Shown: positions 37,365 to 47,336, counted from the first letter of the stretch. The stretch: DNA of 64,000 nucleotides from Thiotrichaceae bacterium (GCA_002401765.2 NVTY02000057.1:1-64000), one strand, 5' to 3'. A program made the numbers and translations. The notes: generated by a model not told the origin, from the sequence alone.

Positions 37365-38132
37365 ATGACTGTCCAGATCAAAACAGCCGAAGAAATCGAA
37401 AAAATGCGCATCGCAGGGCGACTCGCGGCTGAGGTGCTCGAAATGATCGCCCCTTACGTGCAATCGGGTACCACCACCGATGAGCTAAATCAGCGCTGCC
37501 ACGAATATATCGTCAACGAACAGCAGGCCACTCCAGCGCCACTTAATTATCACGGTTTCCCCAAATCAATCTGCACCTCAGTTAACCATGTGGTATGCCA
37601 CGGTATTCCTAATAGCAAGCCACTCAAAGATGGCGATATCATCAACATCGATATCACCGTAATCAAAGATGGCTACCACGGTGACACCAGCCAGATGTTT
37701 GGCGTCGGCGAGGTATCAGAAAAAGCCAAACGCATCATGCGCATCAGTCATGAATGCCTGTTAAAAGGCATTAAACTGGTTAAACCCGGTACACACCTGG
37801 GCGACATTGGCTACGCCATTCAGCATCACGCAGAGAAGCTAAAATGCACTGTTGTGCGTGAATATTGCGGCCATGGCATTGGCATCGGCTTTCACGAGCC
37901 GCCTCAGGTACTGCATTACGGTAAACCCGGTTCAGGCATGCCTCTCGAAAAAGGCATGACCTTCACCATCGAACCGATGATCAATATTGGTAAACGTCAC
38001 GTTAAACTGCTTGATGATAAATGGACCGTGATCACCAAAGATCGCACGCTGACGGCACAGTGGGAACACACCCTTCTCGTCACCGATGATGGCGTTGAAG
38101 TGCTGACAAAACGCGCTGACGAAATCTTCTAA
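37365..38132 (+). CDS. map: Methionine aminopeptidase type I
   Basis: 255 residues. The five metal ligands are visible in context: I-N-I-D-I-T (Asp), H-G-D-T-S (Asp), G-I-G-F-H-E-P (His), T-I-E-P-M-I (Glu) and Q-W-E-H-T (Glu). It removes the initiator Met. It is divergent from rpsB, the usual gammaproteobacterial arrangement, and followed by glnD. Confidence 0.97.
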   Translation: MTVQIKTAEEIEKMRIAGRLAAEVLEMIAPYVQSGTTTDELNQRCHEYIVNEQQATPAPLNYHGFPKSICTSVNHVVCHGIPNSKPLKDGDIINIDITVIKDGYHGDTSQMFGVGEVSEKAKRIMRISHECLLKGIKLVKPGTHLGDIGYAIQHHAEKLKCTVVREYCGHGIGIGFHEPPQVLHYGKPGSGMPLEKGMTFTIEPMINIGKRHVKLLDDKWTVITKDRTLTAQWEHTLLVTDDGVEVLTKRADEIF

Positions 38133-38168
38133 TTCTTAATTTAATTTTGTACAGAGCGAGTTGACTGC

Positions 38169-40796
38169 GTGCTATCCCACCAAATAACAGAAATCGAGCA
38201 CGCCTTCGAGGCCAATGCCACGTTATTAAAAACCTGCAGAGCCACCACTAAACAGGTGATCGAGGTATTACGCGAACACCTCGAACGCAACACGCCCATT
38301 ACCACGCTAATCCACGCGCGTGCCAATTTCACCGACCGTCTGCTACAACTGGCATGGCAGCATTTTATGCCCGCAGACAACCACGGTATCGCGCTCATTG
38401 CGGTCGGTGGGTATGGTCGCGGTGAACTACACCCCTGCTCCGATGTGGATGTCTTGCTGTTACTCGCACAGGAGAATCATCACGATTATCAGGAGGCGTT
38501 AAGCACGCTCATCACTTTCTTTTGGGATATCGGCCTTGAAATCGGCCACAGCACGCGCACCATCGACGAGTGTGTGGATGAGGCAACACGCGACATCACT
38601 GTCATCACCAATCTGATCGAAACGCGCCACCTGGCGGGCCCCAACAAATTACTCGCAATACTACTACGGCGCACCGAACCAGATAAGGTCTGGTCAAGCG
38701 CTGCTTTTTTCGAGGCAAAAGAAGAAGAGCAGCGCCGACGTCACCTCAAATACCATGACGCCGCCTATAACCTGGAACCCAATGTCAAAGAGGGCCCAGG
38801 TGGCCTGCGTGACCTGCAGATGATTTCATGGGTGACGCGACGCTACTTTAACTCAGAGTCACTCGACGCACTGGTCACGCAACAATTTCTGACCCACGAG
38901 GAGTATGACTCGTTGATCAAAGCGCGTGATTTTTTATGGCGGGTACGCTTTGTGCTTCACCTACACACCAAACGCAGTGAAGAGCGTCTGTTATTTGATC
39001 ATCAAGAGCATGTTGCAAAAGCCTTTGGGCACCGAAATCAAAGCGCCAACCAAGCGATAGAAGCCTTCATGAAGGACTACTATATCCATATTATGGAAGT
39101 ATCCCGCTTGAATGAAATGCTGTTACAACATTTTCGCGAAGAGATTCTGAGTAATCACAACAGCATCCCGGTTGCCATCAATGATCGCTTTCAGATCACC
39201 GAGGCCTACCTGGAAGTGACTGGTGATGATGTCTTCGAAAAACACCCGCCAGCCTTGCTCGAACTCTTTTTGATCCTCACTCAACGAGCCGATATCAAAG
39301 GGGTGCGCGCAGCCACCATTCGCCTGGTGCGCAGCCATCGGCACTTAATCGACGATGACTTCCGCAGCAACCCGGAATGCCGAGAAAATTTCATTACCCT
39401 ACTGCGACAATCACATGGCATCACCCATCAGTTACGCCGCATGAATCGTTATGGCCTGCTCGCCGCCTATATCCCGGCATTTGGCAACATCGTCGGCCAG
39501 ATGCAGCATGATATGTTTCACGTCTATACAGTCGATGAACACACCCTCAATGTACTACGCAATGTACGCCGCTTTACCGTGCCACTCTTTCGCGATGAAT
39601 TCCCCAACTGTAGCAAGATTATCCAGCCGCTTAAAAAACTGGAGCTACTCTACCTTGGCGCGCTCTTTCACGACATCGCTAAAGGACGAGGCGGCGATCA
39701 CTCCCAACTAGGCAAAGAAGATGCCTACGTTTTTTGCCAGCAGCATGGTCTTAGCGAACAGGACTCAAACATCGTTGCATGGTTAGTGCAAAGCCACCTG
39801 ATCATGTCGGTCACTGCGCAACGCCGGGATATTAGCGACCCAGATGTGATCGCCGAGTTTGCCGCTATTGTCAAAACACAAACTCACCTGGATTACCTCT
39901 ATCTGCTCACCGTCGCCGATATTCGTGGCACCGATCCAAAACTTTGGAACAACTGGAAAGACTCACTCCTATTCAATCTTTACAACAGCACCAAGCAGGC
40001 ACTACGGTGCGGGCTTGATCAACAAGTTGATAAATCCGAGCTGGTCATCGATCGTCAAAAAGAATCGCTCGCGCTGCTCACGCAACATGAACGCCGCCAG
40101 ATTGGGGCCCTGTGGCAACAGTTCGATGACGACTACTTCTTACGCCATAGCGCCGCTGAAATTGCATGGCACAGCACTAAAATTCTCGCGGGTGATGCAA
40201 CATCGGCACCGCTGATTGCCATACATTCAGATAACGAGCAAGGCGGCACCAAAATCTTCATCTACACCAACGATAAAGATAATCTCTTTGCCAATACCGC
40301 CATCGCATTGGATCAGCTTAACCTAAACATTATTGACGCGCGCATCATCACCGCAAAAAATGGTTTCACGCTCAACACTTACATCGTGCTGGGGCATGAC
40401 CACCACCCCGTCCATGAGATCGCCCGCATTGGCGATATCATTGCAACACTTAAGCGCATCATTACGCAAGATGAGATTTCGCCCATCCCTGCCACACGTC
40501 GCCTGTCCCGGCGTCAAAAACATTTCAAGACAGCCACGCGATTGAATTTTTTCAGTGAATCCAACTCATCAATCACAGTCATGGAATTGAACACAAACGA
40601 TCGCCCAGGGCTGCTATCACGTATCGGCAAAGTACTAATGGAATGCGGTATAAAAGTGCACAACGCCAAAATCGGCACCTTTGGCGAACGCGCGGAGGAT
40701 ATCTTTTATATCAGTAACAAAGATGACCATGCCATCAGTGACGTCGCTCAACTAGAACAGTTACGTGCAGCATTAATCGCGGCACTGGAAAAATAA
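38169..40796 (+). CDS. glnD: Bifunctional PII uridylyltransferase/uridylyl-removing enzyme
   Basis: 875 residues, GTG start at 38169. Nucleotidyltransferase motif G-G-Y-G-R-G-E-L with S-D-V-D (80-95), HD domain L-F-H-D-I-A-K-G-R-G-G-D-H (about 495-510), and two C-terminal ACT domains (about 695-770 and 800-875: L-N-T-N-D-R-P-G-L-L-S-R-I-G). It uridylylates PII at low glutamine and reverses this at high glutamine. The target GlnB is encoded at 17186-17524. Confidence 0.96.
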   Translation: MLSHQITEIEHAFEANATLLKTCRATTKQVIEVLREHLERNTPITTLIHARANFTDRLLQLAWQHFMPADNHGIALIAVGGYGRGELHPCSDVDVLLLLAQENHHDYQEALSTLITFFWDIGLEIGHSTRTIDECVDEATRDITVITNLIETRHLAGPNKLLAILLRRTEPDKVWSSAAFFEAKEEEQRRRHLKYHDAAYNLEPNVKEGPGGLRDLQMISWVTRRYFNSESLDALVTQQFLTHEEYDSLIKARDFLWRVRFVLHLHTKRSEERLLFDHQEHVAKAFGHRNQSANQAIEAFMKDYYIHIMEVSRLNEMLLQHFREEILSNHNSIPVAINDRFQITEAYLEVTGDDVFEKHPPALLELFLILTQRADIKGVRAATIRLVRSHRHLIDDDFRSNPECRENFITLLRQSHGITHQLRRMNRYGLLAAYIPAFGNIVGQMQHDMFHVYTVDEHTLNVLRNVRRFTVPLFRDEFPNCSKIIQPLKKLELLYLGALFHDIAKGRGGDHSQLGKEDAYVFCQQHGLSEQDSNIVAWLVQSHLIMSVTAQRRDISDPDVIAEFAAIVKTQTHLDYLYLLTVADIRGTDPKLWNNWKDSLLFNLYNSTKQALRCGLDQQVDKSELVIDRQKESLALLTQHERRQIGALWQQFDDDYFLRHSAAEIAWHSTKILAGDATSAPLIAIHSDNEQGGTKIFIYTNDKDNLFANTAIALDQLNLNIIDARIITAKNGFTLNTYIVLGHDHHPVHEIARIGDIIATLKRIITQDEISPIPATRRLSRRQKHFKTATRLNFFSESNSSITVMELNTNDRPGLLSRIGKVLMECGIKVHNAKIGTFGERAEDIFYISNKDDHAISDVAQLEQLRAALIAALEK

Positions 40797-40828
40797 ACAA
40801 TTCAAAAACACTCTGCCCCAGCTCTGCT

Positions 40829-41476
40829 ATGCTAGCGCACATGCCATCCCATACGCCGCCACCCGTCGCAAACAAAGAACCGTTCACCATCACGACACTG
40901 CTGCGCAATGGCATGTTACCGCTGACCATTTGCGCCATTGCACTGCTCATACAAATCGGCGGCAGCGAAGCCAGCCAATGGCTGCGCTACGACCGAGAAG
41001 GGATCTTAAACGGTGAAGTGTGGCGCATGATCACCGGCCATCTGGTTCACCTCGGCTGGCCACACCTGTTAATGAACCTGATTGGATTGATCCTGATCTG
41101 GTTGCTCTTTGGTCACCTCATTAAACGCAATAGCTGGCTTCTCATCGGCACTATCAGCACCGTCGGCATTAGCGCGGGCATGATGTTTTTTAACCCCGAA
41201 CTCAAATGGTACGTGGGACTCTCCGGGGTGCTGCACGGGATGTTTGTTGCGGGCGCCATCGTTAGCGTCAAAGCCGGTTATCGTGCAGAACTGCTATTGC
41301 TGTTATTGCTAACCGGCAAATTGACATGGGAGCAGGTGTTCGGCCCACTGCCCGGCAGTGCCGAATTTGCAGGCGGTAACGTGATTGTCGATGCCCACCT
41401 TTATGGCGCCATCAGTGGCCTGTTCATTTCACTCGCGCTGCTCGCCTACCACTCGTCTCGCCGACAAGCGACGTAA
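40829..41476 (+). CDS. Rhombosortase-like rhomboid intramembrane serine protease
   Basis: 215 residues with about six membrane helices. The catalytic Ser is in G-L-S-G-V-L-H-G and the catalytic His in V-D-A-H-L-Y-G. The early motif E-V-W-R-M-I-T-G-H-L-V-H-L-G-W-x-H-L-x-M-N is typical. The G-x-S-G-V-L-H-G form with a short C-terminus fits rhombosortases, which process GlyGly-CTERM surface proteins. I saw no GlyGly-CTERM substrate in this window. ATG 40829 is used; the one four codons later is equally possible. Confidence 0.8.
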   Translation: MLAHMPSHTPPPVANKEPFTITTLLRNGMLPLTICAIALLIQIGGSEASQWLRYDREGILNGEVWRMITGHLVHLGWPHLLMNLIGLILIWLLFGHLIKRNSWLLIGTISTVGISAGMMFFNPELKWYVGLSGVLHGMFVAGAIVSVKAGYRAELLLLLLLTGKLTWEQVFGPLPGSAEFAGGNVIVDAHLYGAISGLFISLALLAYHSSRRQAT

Positions 41477-41479
41477 GGC

Positions 41480-41992
41480 TTGCCATTTAAACCGCAAAAA
41501 CCGCTGCCGATGGCCGCCATCATCACCGCCGTGGCGATGACAATATTCCTCAATGGCTGCGGCACCCTGTCCAATCGATTAGACCCTGTGCCACCCCAGC
41601 AAACCGGCAACAATATTCACCACCCAAACAAGATCAAGGCACAGCTCTATGCGCAACATAAAGCGTGGAAAGGGGTTCGCTATCAACTCGGCGGATCCAG
41701 TAAAAAAGGGATCGACTGCTCTGGTTTTGTCAATATCACATTCAAAGAAAAATTTGCCATCCAACTTCCCAGAACCACTCATCAACAGGCCAAGCAAGGC
41801 TTTGAAATCCCTCGCTCTCAGCTTAAAACAGGTGATTTAGTCTTTTTCAAAACAGGCCCTAACGTTCGTCACGTGGGTATTTATATCGAGAATAGGAAGT
41901 TTTTACACGCCTCTGCCAGCAAAGGGGTGATGATTTCAGCCCTCAATAACCGCTACTGGCAGAAACACTACTGGAAAGCGATTCGACTATAA
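41480..41992 (+). CDS. NlpC/P60 cysteine peptidase lipoprotein
   Basis: Up to 170 residues (TTG 41480; ATG 41510 possible). The signal ends F-L-N-G-C-G. NlpC/P60 domain about 65-170: G-S-S-K-K-G-I-D-C-S-G-F-V (nucleophile Cys), L-P-R-T-T, G-D-L-V-F-F, and catalytic His in N-V-R-H-V-G-I-Y. It is probably an endopeptidase cutting D-Glu-mDAP bonds in peptidoglycan at the outer membrane, like NlpC/MepS. It starts four bases after the rhombosortase gene's stop. Confidence 0.85.
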   Translation: MPFKPQKPLPMAAIITAVAMTIFLNGCGTLSNRLDPVPPQQTGNNIHHPNKIKAQLYAQHKAWKGVRYQLGGSSKKGIDCSGFVNITFKEKFAIQLPRTTHQQAKQGFEIPRSQLKTGDLVFFKTGPNVRHVGIYIENRKFLHASASKGVMISALNNRYWQKHYWKAIRL

Positions 41993-42035
41993 TAGTGCCA
42001 TGCGGCAGCGCTACTGGCATAATATTATCAACATC

Positions 42036-42890
42036 ATGACGATTACACACAGACAAACCATTTTAATCACGGGCTGCTCCAGCGGCATCGGCCTGTGCGT
42101 GGCGAAAGCCCTGCACCGACGCGGCCACCAGGTCTTCGCCTCGGCACGTAAACAGATCGATGTCGAGCGACTCAAAGGACTCGGTTTACGTGCCTTGCGG
42201 CTAGACCTTGATGACAGCGCATCGATCAAACTCGCCGTTGATGAAGTCTTAAGTCAAACAGACGGAAGGCTCGACGCGCTCTTTAACAATGCCGCTTACG
42301 GCCAACCCGGCGCAGTGGAAGACCTCAGCCGCGATGTTTTACGCGCACAATTTGAGACCAACCTGTTTGGCAGCCATGAGCTGACCAATTTAATCATTCC
42401 GGTGATGCGCCAACAGGGCCACGGTCGCATCATCCAGAACAGCTCGGTACTCGGGCTGGCTGCGTTACCATTTCGTGGCGCCTACAACGCCAGCAAGTTT
42501 GCGCTCGAAGGTCTCACTGACACGCTACGGCTGGAACTGCGCAACACCAACATCCACATCTCGTTGATCGAGCCTGGCCCGATCACCAGTCGCTTTCGTG
42601 CCAATTCACACCAAAAATTCCTGCAGACAATCGATGCTGACAACAGCCCGTTTAGCAAAAATTACGAGGGCATGATCTCGCGCCTCACCAAGCCCGGCCC
42701 CGCCGCCCCCTTTACCCTGCCGCCCGAGGCGGTGCTTAAAAAGGTGATTCACGCACTGGAGAGCCCACGCCCGCAGATCCGTTATTTCGTCACCGTCCCC
42801 ACCTACCTCTTCGCCACGCTGCGCCGCCTGCTGCCATATCGTGCGCTCGACTGGGTATTGGCGCGCGCATCTTCTGACGAGAACCGCTAA
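42036..42890 (+). CDS. Short-chain dehydrogenase/reductase
   Basis: 284 residues from ATG 42036 (ATG 42000 would add 12). Rossmann motif T-G-C-S-S-G-I-G, N-N-A-A-Y-G, catalytic Ser in N-S-S-V-L-G, and Y-N-A-S-K (Tyr/Lys). The classical SDR family resembles YbbO/17-beta-type enzymes with a C-terminal V-T-V-P-T-Y segment. The substrate is unknown. Confidence 0.88.
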   Translation: MTITHRQTILITGCSSGIGLCVAKALHRRGHQVFASARKQIDVERLKGLGLRALRLDLDDSASIKLAVDEVLSQTDGRLDALFNNAAYGQPGAVEDLSRDVLRAQFETNLFGSHELTNLIIPVMRQQGHGRIIQNSSVLGLAALPFRGAYNASKFALEGLTDTLRLELRNTNIHISLIEPGPITSRFRANSHQKFLQTIDADNSPFSKNYEGMISRLTKPGPAAPFTLPPEAVLKKVIHALESPRPQIRYFVTVPTYLFATLRRLLPYRALDWVLARASSDENR

Positions 42891-42910
42891 TCGCCCATTT
42901 TCAGCCCCCA

Positions 42911-42939
42911 TTTCGGGTATAACCCGGTTTCGGGTATAA
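42911..42939 (+). promoter_or_regulatory. acnA promoter region with repeated and palindromic motif
   Basis: TTTCGGGTATAA occurs at 42911-42922 and 42928-42939, 17 bp apart. The inner bases form CGGGT-ATA-ACCCG (42914-42926). The second copy supplies an extended -10 (GGGTATAAT). It lies 60 bp upstream of the acnA ATG. It is a candidate operator for an unidentified regulator. Confidence 0.4.
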
Positions 42940-42998
42940 TCAGCGACCAATTGAATGTAACCGACCGTATTCCATGCGGTTTTACGAGCTGAGAGCAT

Positions 42999-45791
42999 AT
43001 GACACAAACCAATAGCTTCAATACTGAAACCACCCTGACCGTTAACGACAAGCAGTACCGCTACCACTCGCTAGCCACACTGCAGAACGCCAACATTGGC
43101 GACGTTAACCGCCTGCCTTTTTCGCTGCGCATCCTGCTAGAAAATCTGCTACGCCAGGAAGATGGGGTGACGGTTAGCAAAGGGGACATCGAAGCACTGG
43201 TTAAATGGGATGCGAAAGCGGCGCCCGACAAAGAGATCTTCTTTATGCCTGCACGTGTTTTGCTGCAGGATTTCACCGGCGTACCCGCAGTGGCCGATCT
43301 AGCCGCGATGCGCGCAGCCGTTGCCCGCCTGGGAGGTGACCCACAGAAGATCAACCCATTCACCCCTGCTGATCTGGTAATCGATCACTCGGTACAGGTC
43401 GATAGTTTCGGCAGCAGCGACTCTTTTCGCATCAATGCAGAACATGAGCTGGAACGTAATCGCGAGCGATATAAGTTTCTACGCTGGGGGCAAAACGCAC
43501 TGAATAACTTCCGCGTCGTGCCGCCCGATAACGGCATCGTACATCAGATCAACCTGGAGCACCTGGCCCCTGTTGCGATGACAGCCGAACGCAACGGCGC
43601 CACCTGGGTCTACCCAGACACCCTGATTGGTACCGACTCACACAGCACCATGATCAACGGCCTCGGTGTTTTGGGCTGGGGTGTGGGCGGCATTGAAGCG
43701 GAAGCGGCGCTCCTCGGCCAGCCTTGCTCGCTACTGATTCCACAGGTGGTTGGCTTTCGTCTCGAAGGCGCCCCCGTGGCTGGCGTCACCGCCACCGACA
43801 TCGTTTTGACCATTACGCAAAAATTACGTGCGCATGGTGTGGTGGGTCAGTTTGTTGAATTCTACGGCCCCGGCCTTGCACATCTTTCACTGGCAGATCG
43901 CGCCACCATCGCCAACATGGCACCCGAGTACGGCGCTACCTGCGGCCTCTTCCCCATCGATGAAAAAACCACTGAATATATGCAACTCTCTGGCCGTGGC
44001 GATAACGTCGCCCTCGTTGAGGCTTATTATAAAGCACAGGGCATGTGGCACTCACCTGAGCAGGCAAGCCCTGACTATTCTGCAGAACTGTCTTTTGATC
44101 TCGGCAGCGTTGAAGCCTGTCTTGCCGGGCCAAGTCGTCCACAAGATCGCGTTCCCCTCAGCCACATACGCGAATCATTCCGCGAAGCGCTGATCACACA
44201 GCTACAGCAAAAAGATGACACCGTTGATCAGGCTGCCGCGAGCCAGTGGCAAAGTGACCATGGCCAGCAGATGATGACCAGCCCAGAGCTGGCCACAGAC
44301 GTAGCCGCATCGAAACATGCCTTTGAAACCAGCGTACCCGTCACTCAAGATAATGGTGAGGCCTACAACCTAGGCCACGGCTCAGTGGTCATCGCATCGA
44401 TCACCAGCTGTACCAACACCTCGAACCCAGGGGTAATGATGGCCGCAGGACTGCTCGCACGTAACGCGGTAAAACGCGGCCTGCGCAGCAAGCCGTGGGT
44501 GAAGACCAGCCTCGCACCCGGCTCAAGAGTCGTCACCGACTATCTAAACGACGCTGGCCTGATGGCGCCACTGGAGGCATTAAACTTTCACCTCGTCGGT
44601 TATGGCTGCACCACCTGTATCGGCAACAGCGGCCCGCTGCCAACACACATCACTGAAGCGATTAACAGCGGTGACCTCGCGGTTGGCGCAGTACTTTCCG
44701 GCAACCGTAACTTTGAAGGCCGTGTTAACGCCCATGTGCGCGCCAACTACCTGGCATCGCCACCTCTGGTGGTTGCATACGCACTGGCAGGCAACCTTAA
44801 CCTTGACCTTTCACGCGACCCACTGGGGACTGACGAAAGTGGTGAGCCGGTCTACCTCAAAGACATCTGGCCAACACAGGAAGAAATTGCAGACGTGGTA
44901 CAGAAACATGTCGGTGCCGAACAGTTTAAACGCAGTTACGCGGACATCTTTAAAGGCGACAAAGAGTGGAATGCACTGGATGTACCTGAAGGCGACCTGT
45001 TCCAGTGGCAGGATGACTCAACCTATATCAAAGAACCGCCGTTCTTTAACGACCTAACCCCAACACCCGCACCTTTAACTGACATCCGCGGCGCACGGGT
45101 ACTGGCGATGCTGGGTGATTCGGTCACCACTGACCACATCTCACCCGCGGGCTCAATTGCAGCAGGCAGCCCTGCGGCCAACTATCTAATCGAGCAAGGC
45201 GTTGCGCAGAAAGACTTCAACTCCTACGGCTCACGTCGCGGCAATCATGAAGTGATGGTGCGCGGCACCTTCGCCAACATTCGTCTGCGTAATCGACTCG
45301 CGCCCGGTACCGAAGGCGGCGTGACACGCCATCTGCCGGAAGGCAGCGCGATGTCAATCTACGATGCCGCTGCTAAATACCAAGCTGCCGGCATACCGCT
45401 GATGGTACTGGCAGGTAAAGAGTACGGCACCGGTTCTTCCCGTGACTGGGCAGCCAAAGGACCCAAGCTACTCGGCATTAATGCTGTGATTGCCGAAAGC
45501 TTTGAGCGTATTCACCGTTCTAATCTAGTCGGCATGGGCATTCTACCCATGCAGTTCAACGCAGGAGATAGCGCAGCCTCTCTGGGTCTGACAGGCGAAG
45601 AGACCTTCGCCATTGCTGGGCTTAATGATCTAACACCAGGGCAGATGATAGACGTCGTAGCAACGGCGGCCGATGGTTCAAGCAAAACATTTGCAGTGCT
45701 GGTGCGTATCGATACTGCCAATGAGATTGAATATTTCCGTCATGGCGGCATCCTCTCATACGTGTTGCGTCAAACCATCGCTGCCTCTTAA
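42999..45791 (+). CDS. acnA: Aconitate hydratase A
   Basis: 930 residues. Iron-sulphur cluster cysteines: S-I-T-S-C-T-N-T and G-Y-G-C-T-T-C-I-G-N-S-G-P-L. Substrate-binding T-D-S-H-S-T-M and the C-terminal swivel G-T-G-S-S-R-D-W-A-A-K-G are present. It interconverts citrate and isocitrate. The length is slightly above E. coli AcnA (891), with a ~20-residue insertion region near 385-430. AcnA is usually the oxidative-stress-stable isoform. Confidence 0.96.
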   Translation: MTQTNSFNTETTLTVNDKQYRYHSLATLQNANIGDVNRLPFSLRILLENLLRQEDGVTVSKGDIEALVKWDAKAAPDKEIFFMPARVLLQDFTGVPAVADLAAMRAAVARLGGDPQKINPFTPADLVIDHSVQVDSFGSSDSFRINAEHELERNRERYKFLRWGQNALNNFRVVPPDNGIVHQINLEHLAPVAMTAERNGATWVYPDTLIGTDSHSTMINGLGVLGWGVGGIEAEAALLGQPCSLLIPQVVGFRLEGAPVAGVTATDIVLTITQKLRAHGVVGQFVEFYGPGLAHLSLADRATIANMAPEYGATCGLFPIDEKTTEYMQLSGRGDNVALVEAYYKAQGMWHSPEQASPDYSAELSFDLGSVEACLAGPSRPQDRVPLSHIRESFREALITQLQQKDDTVDQAAASQWQSDHGQQMMTSPELATDVAASKHAFETSVPVTQDNGEAYNLGHGSVVIASITSCTNTSNPGVMMAAGLLARNAVKRGLRSKPWVKTSLAPGSRVVTDYLNDAGLMAPLEALNFHLVGYGCTTCIGNSGPLPTHITEAINSGDLAVGAVLSGNRNFEGRVNAHVRANYLASPPLVVAYALAGNLNLDLSRDPLGTDESGEPVYLKDIWPTQEEIADVVQKHVGAEQFKRSYADIFKGDKEWNALDVPEGDLFQWQDDSTYIKEPPFFNDLTPTPAPLTDIRGARVLAMLGDSVTTDHISPAGSIAAGSPAANYLIEQGVAQKDFNSYGSRRGNHEVMVRGTFANIRLRNRLAPGTEGGVTRHLPEGSAMSIYDAAAKYQAAGIPLMVLAGKEYGTGSSRDWAAKGPKLLGINAVIAESFERIHRSNLVGMGILPMQFNAGDSAASLGLTGEETFAIAGLNDLTPGQMIDVVATAADGSSKTFAVLVRIDTANEIEYFRHGGILSYVLRQTIAAS

Positions 45792-45792
45792 C

Positions 45793-46569
45793 GTGGCGCA
45801 ACAAAAAAGGGCTAAAGCGCTGAGCATTCTGCTCAGCGCTTTTTTAATGCCCACTGCTCACGCCATCGTCAACATTGAAGAGATGCGCGGTCCACCGCAG
45901 ACAGATGGGTTAACAGGGGATGCCAGCCTCTCCATGAGCGGAGACGCCGGCAACACCCGTCAATCCCATCTCAGTGCTAGTAGCCAATTCTTCTGGCAAC
46001 GGGGCGCTGTCACCAAACTGATCGCGGCTGATTACAGCTACGGTGAAAATAGTCGCCATCGCAACACCAATAAAGGTTTTGTTCACCTGCGCTATATCAA
46101 ACAACAAACCCCAACAAGGGCGTTAGAGGTATTCACTCAGGCCGTTCGTAACGAGTTCTCTCGCCTCTCACTACGCACGCTCATCGGCGCGGGCACCCGC
46201 CTGACCCTGCATCACAGTCGCAACGATGCCGTTCACCTTGGGGCCGGCGCCTTCTACCTAAAAGAGAGCCAGCAAGCGCGTGCCGGCCTTTCAGATGATG
46301 GCACTGAAAAATTCTGGCGCGGCAATTTTTACCTCGCACTGCGCTATCAGATTAATGAGCAGGTGCGCATTGTCAGCACCACCTACTACCAACCTGCGCT
46401 CGATAATGGCCATGATTTTCGCCTTCTCGAAGAGGCCAGTCTCAAAATAAAACTCACCGACGCACTCAATTTTAAACTCACACTAGCACTCACTCACGAC
46501 AGCGAACCGCCACAAGCTGTTGAAAAAACTGATATTAACTATAAAACAGGCATTGAGTACCGCTTTTAA
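45793..46569 (+). CDS. DUF481 outer-membrane beta-barrel protein
   Basis: 258 residues with GTG start 45793, two bases after the acnA stop. The frame opens further upstream through acnA, but a signal peptide (L-S-I-L-L-S-A-F-L-M-P-T-A-H-A) fixes the start here. The mature part alternates hydrophobic and polar residues in strands (F-V-H-L-R-Y, Y-L-A-L-R-Y-Q-I) and ends I-E-Y-R-F, the terminal aromatic outer-membrane signal. It resembles DUF481 (YdiY-like) salt-induced outer-membrane proteins of unknown function. Confidence 0.75.
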   Translation: MAQQKRAKALSILLSAFLMPTAHAIVNIEEMRGPPQTDGLTGDASLSMSGDAGNTRQSHLSASSQFFWQRGAVTKLIAADYSYGENSRHRNTNKGFVHLRYIKQQTPTRALEVFTQAVRNEFSRLSLRTLIGAGTRLTLHHSRNDAVHLGAGAFYLKESQQARAGLSDDGTEKFWRGNFYLALRYQINEQVRIVSTTYYQPALDNGHDFRLLEEASLKIKLTDALNFKLTLALTHDSEPPQAVEKTDINYKTGIEYRF

Positions 46570-46749
46570 TCTACGCCAAATTGAACTGTAAAACCCAAAA
46601 CCCACTTTCCCCTGTCAATATTATGGCGAGACAATATCCCCCTGCGTATAATCAATGTATGATGCGTTAACTAACATTAACAATAGCGCGATCTGGAATA
46701 GAGAGTAGTATCTCAATTTATACTTTCAGTACTCGTGGAGGAAACAGGA

Positions 46750-47034
46750 ATGGCAGCTGAGCTTAGAAAATATCCCCGTATCAACACAGCACTTGAAATC
46801 AATTATTCAACGGAAGAGCTCAATGACGAACCCAGTCAATTTGTGGGTACCGTGACCGATCTTAGCAAAAGCGGCGCCGGCCTGCTCGTTAACCAGGCAC
46901 ACCGCCCTGATGACCGCGTCTGCCTTGAAGGTGTGGGTGGCGCCAAGAAGCCACTCAGCAGCGTTGTAAAATGGGTTCGTAAAACCCAGGGGAAATATCG
47001 CATCGGTGTGAAGTTCGTTCGTACCCCCGCCTAA
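46750..47034 (+). CDS. PilZ domain protein (c-di-GMP receptor)
   Basis: 94 residues from ATG 46750, eight bases after GGAGG. PilZ signature R-K-Y-P-R and, about 35 residues on, D-L-S-K-S-G-A-G. This R-x-x-x-R and D/N-x-S-x-x-G pair binds c-di-GMP. It is a single-domain protein without PilZ partners nearby; the target could be motility, exopolysaccharide or envelope proteins. Confidence 0.85.
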   Translation: MAAELRKYPRINTALEINYSTEELNDEPSQFVGTVTDLSKSGAGLLVNQAHRPDDRVCLEGVGGAKKPLSSVVKWVRKTQGKYRIGVKFVRTPA

Positions 47035-47066
47035 AAACCCCCACCGCCCTCTTTGCAGCGTGAATC

Positions 47067-47111
47067 CTACAGGTATTGGGGGCGAATCTCATCCGCCCCC
47101 AATACCTGTAG
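47067..47111 (+). terminator. Strong hairpin after the pilZ gene
   Basis: A perfect 18-bp stem (47067-47084 and 47094-47111), nine-base loop, 33 bp after the stop. There is no U tract, so it is a terminator or stabilising element. Confidence 0.55.
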
Positions 47112-47336
47112 ATTGAGTTCGATTCGTGACGGTATCGTGCAAAGATTTCAATATATTGGCTGCCTAGGAGGCTGCAAAAAAATCGACGGGGTGCTCGTCC
47201 AGATGACAGCGTAAAAACCATCGATTCCTCAACCGTAATAACGGTAGCCAAAACCCAATCAAACCCCTGCAACTTTTTCACAGCTCATCTACAATAGGGC
47301 CTTAATTTAGCCTTTATCGATTTGGAGCACTGGCTG
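47112..47336. other. Intergenic region upstream of the P-loop gene
   Basis: No coding sequence recognised. It contains GCTGCCTAGGAGGCTGC-like dyad sequence at about 47160-47176 followed by seven A's, and the promoter region for the P-loop/metA operon. Nothing further can be supported. Confidence 0.3.

Noticed and set aside
45673-45792. N-terminal extension of the DUF481 frame inside acnA
   Set aside because: The signal peptide begins just after GTG 45793; the upstream part is the acnA 3' end in another frame.
47160-47185. Dyad followed by A tract, possible IS end
   Set aside because: No matching second end or transposase in the region.
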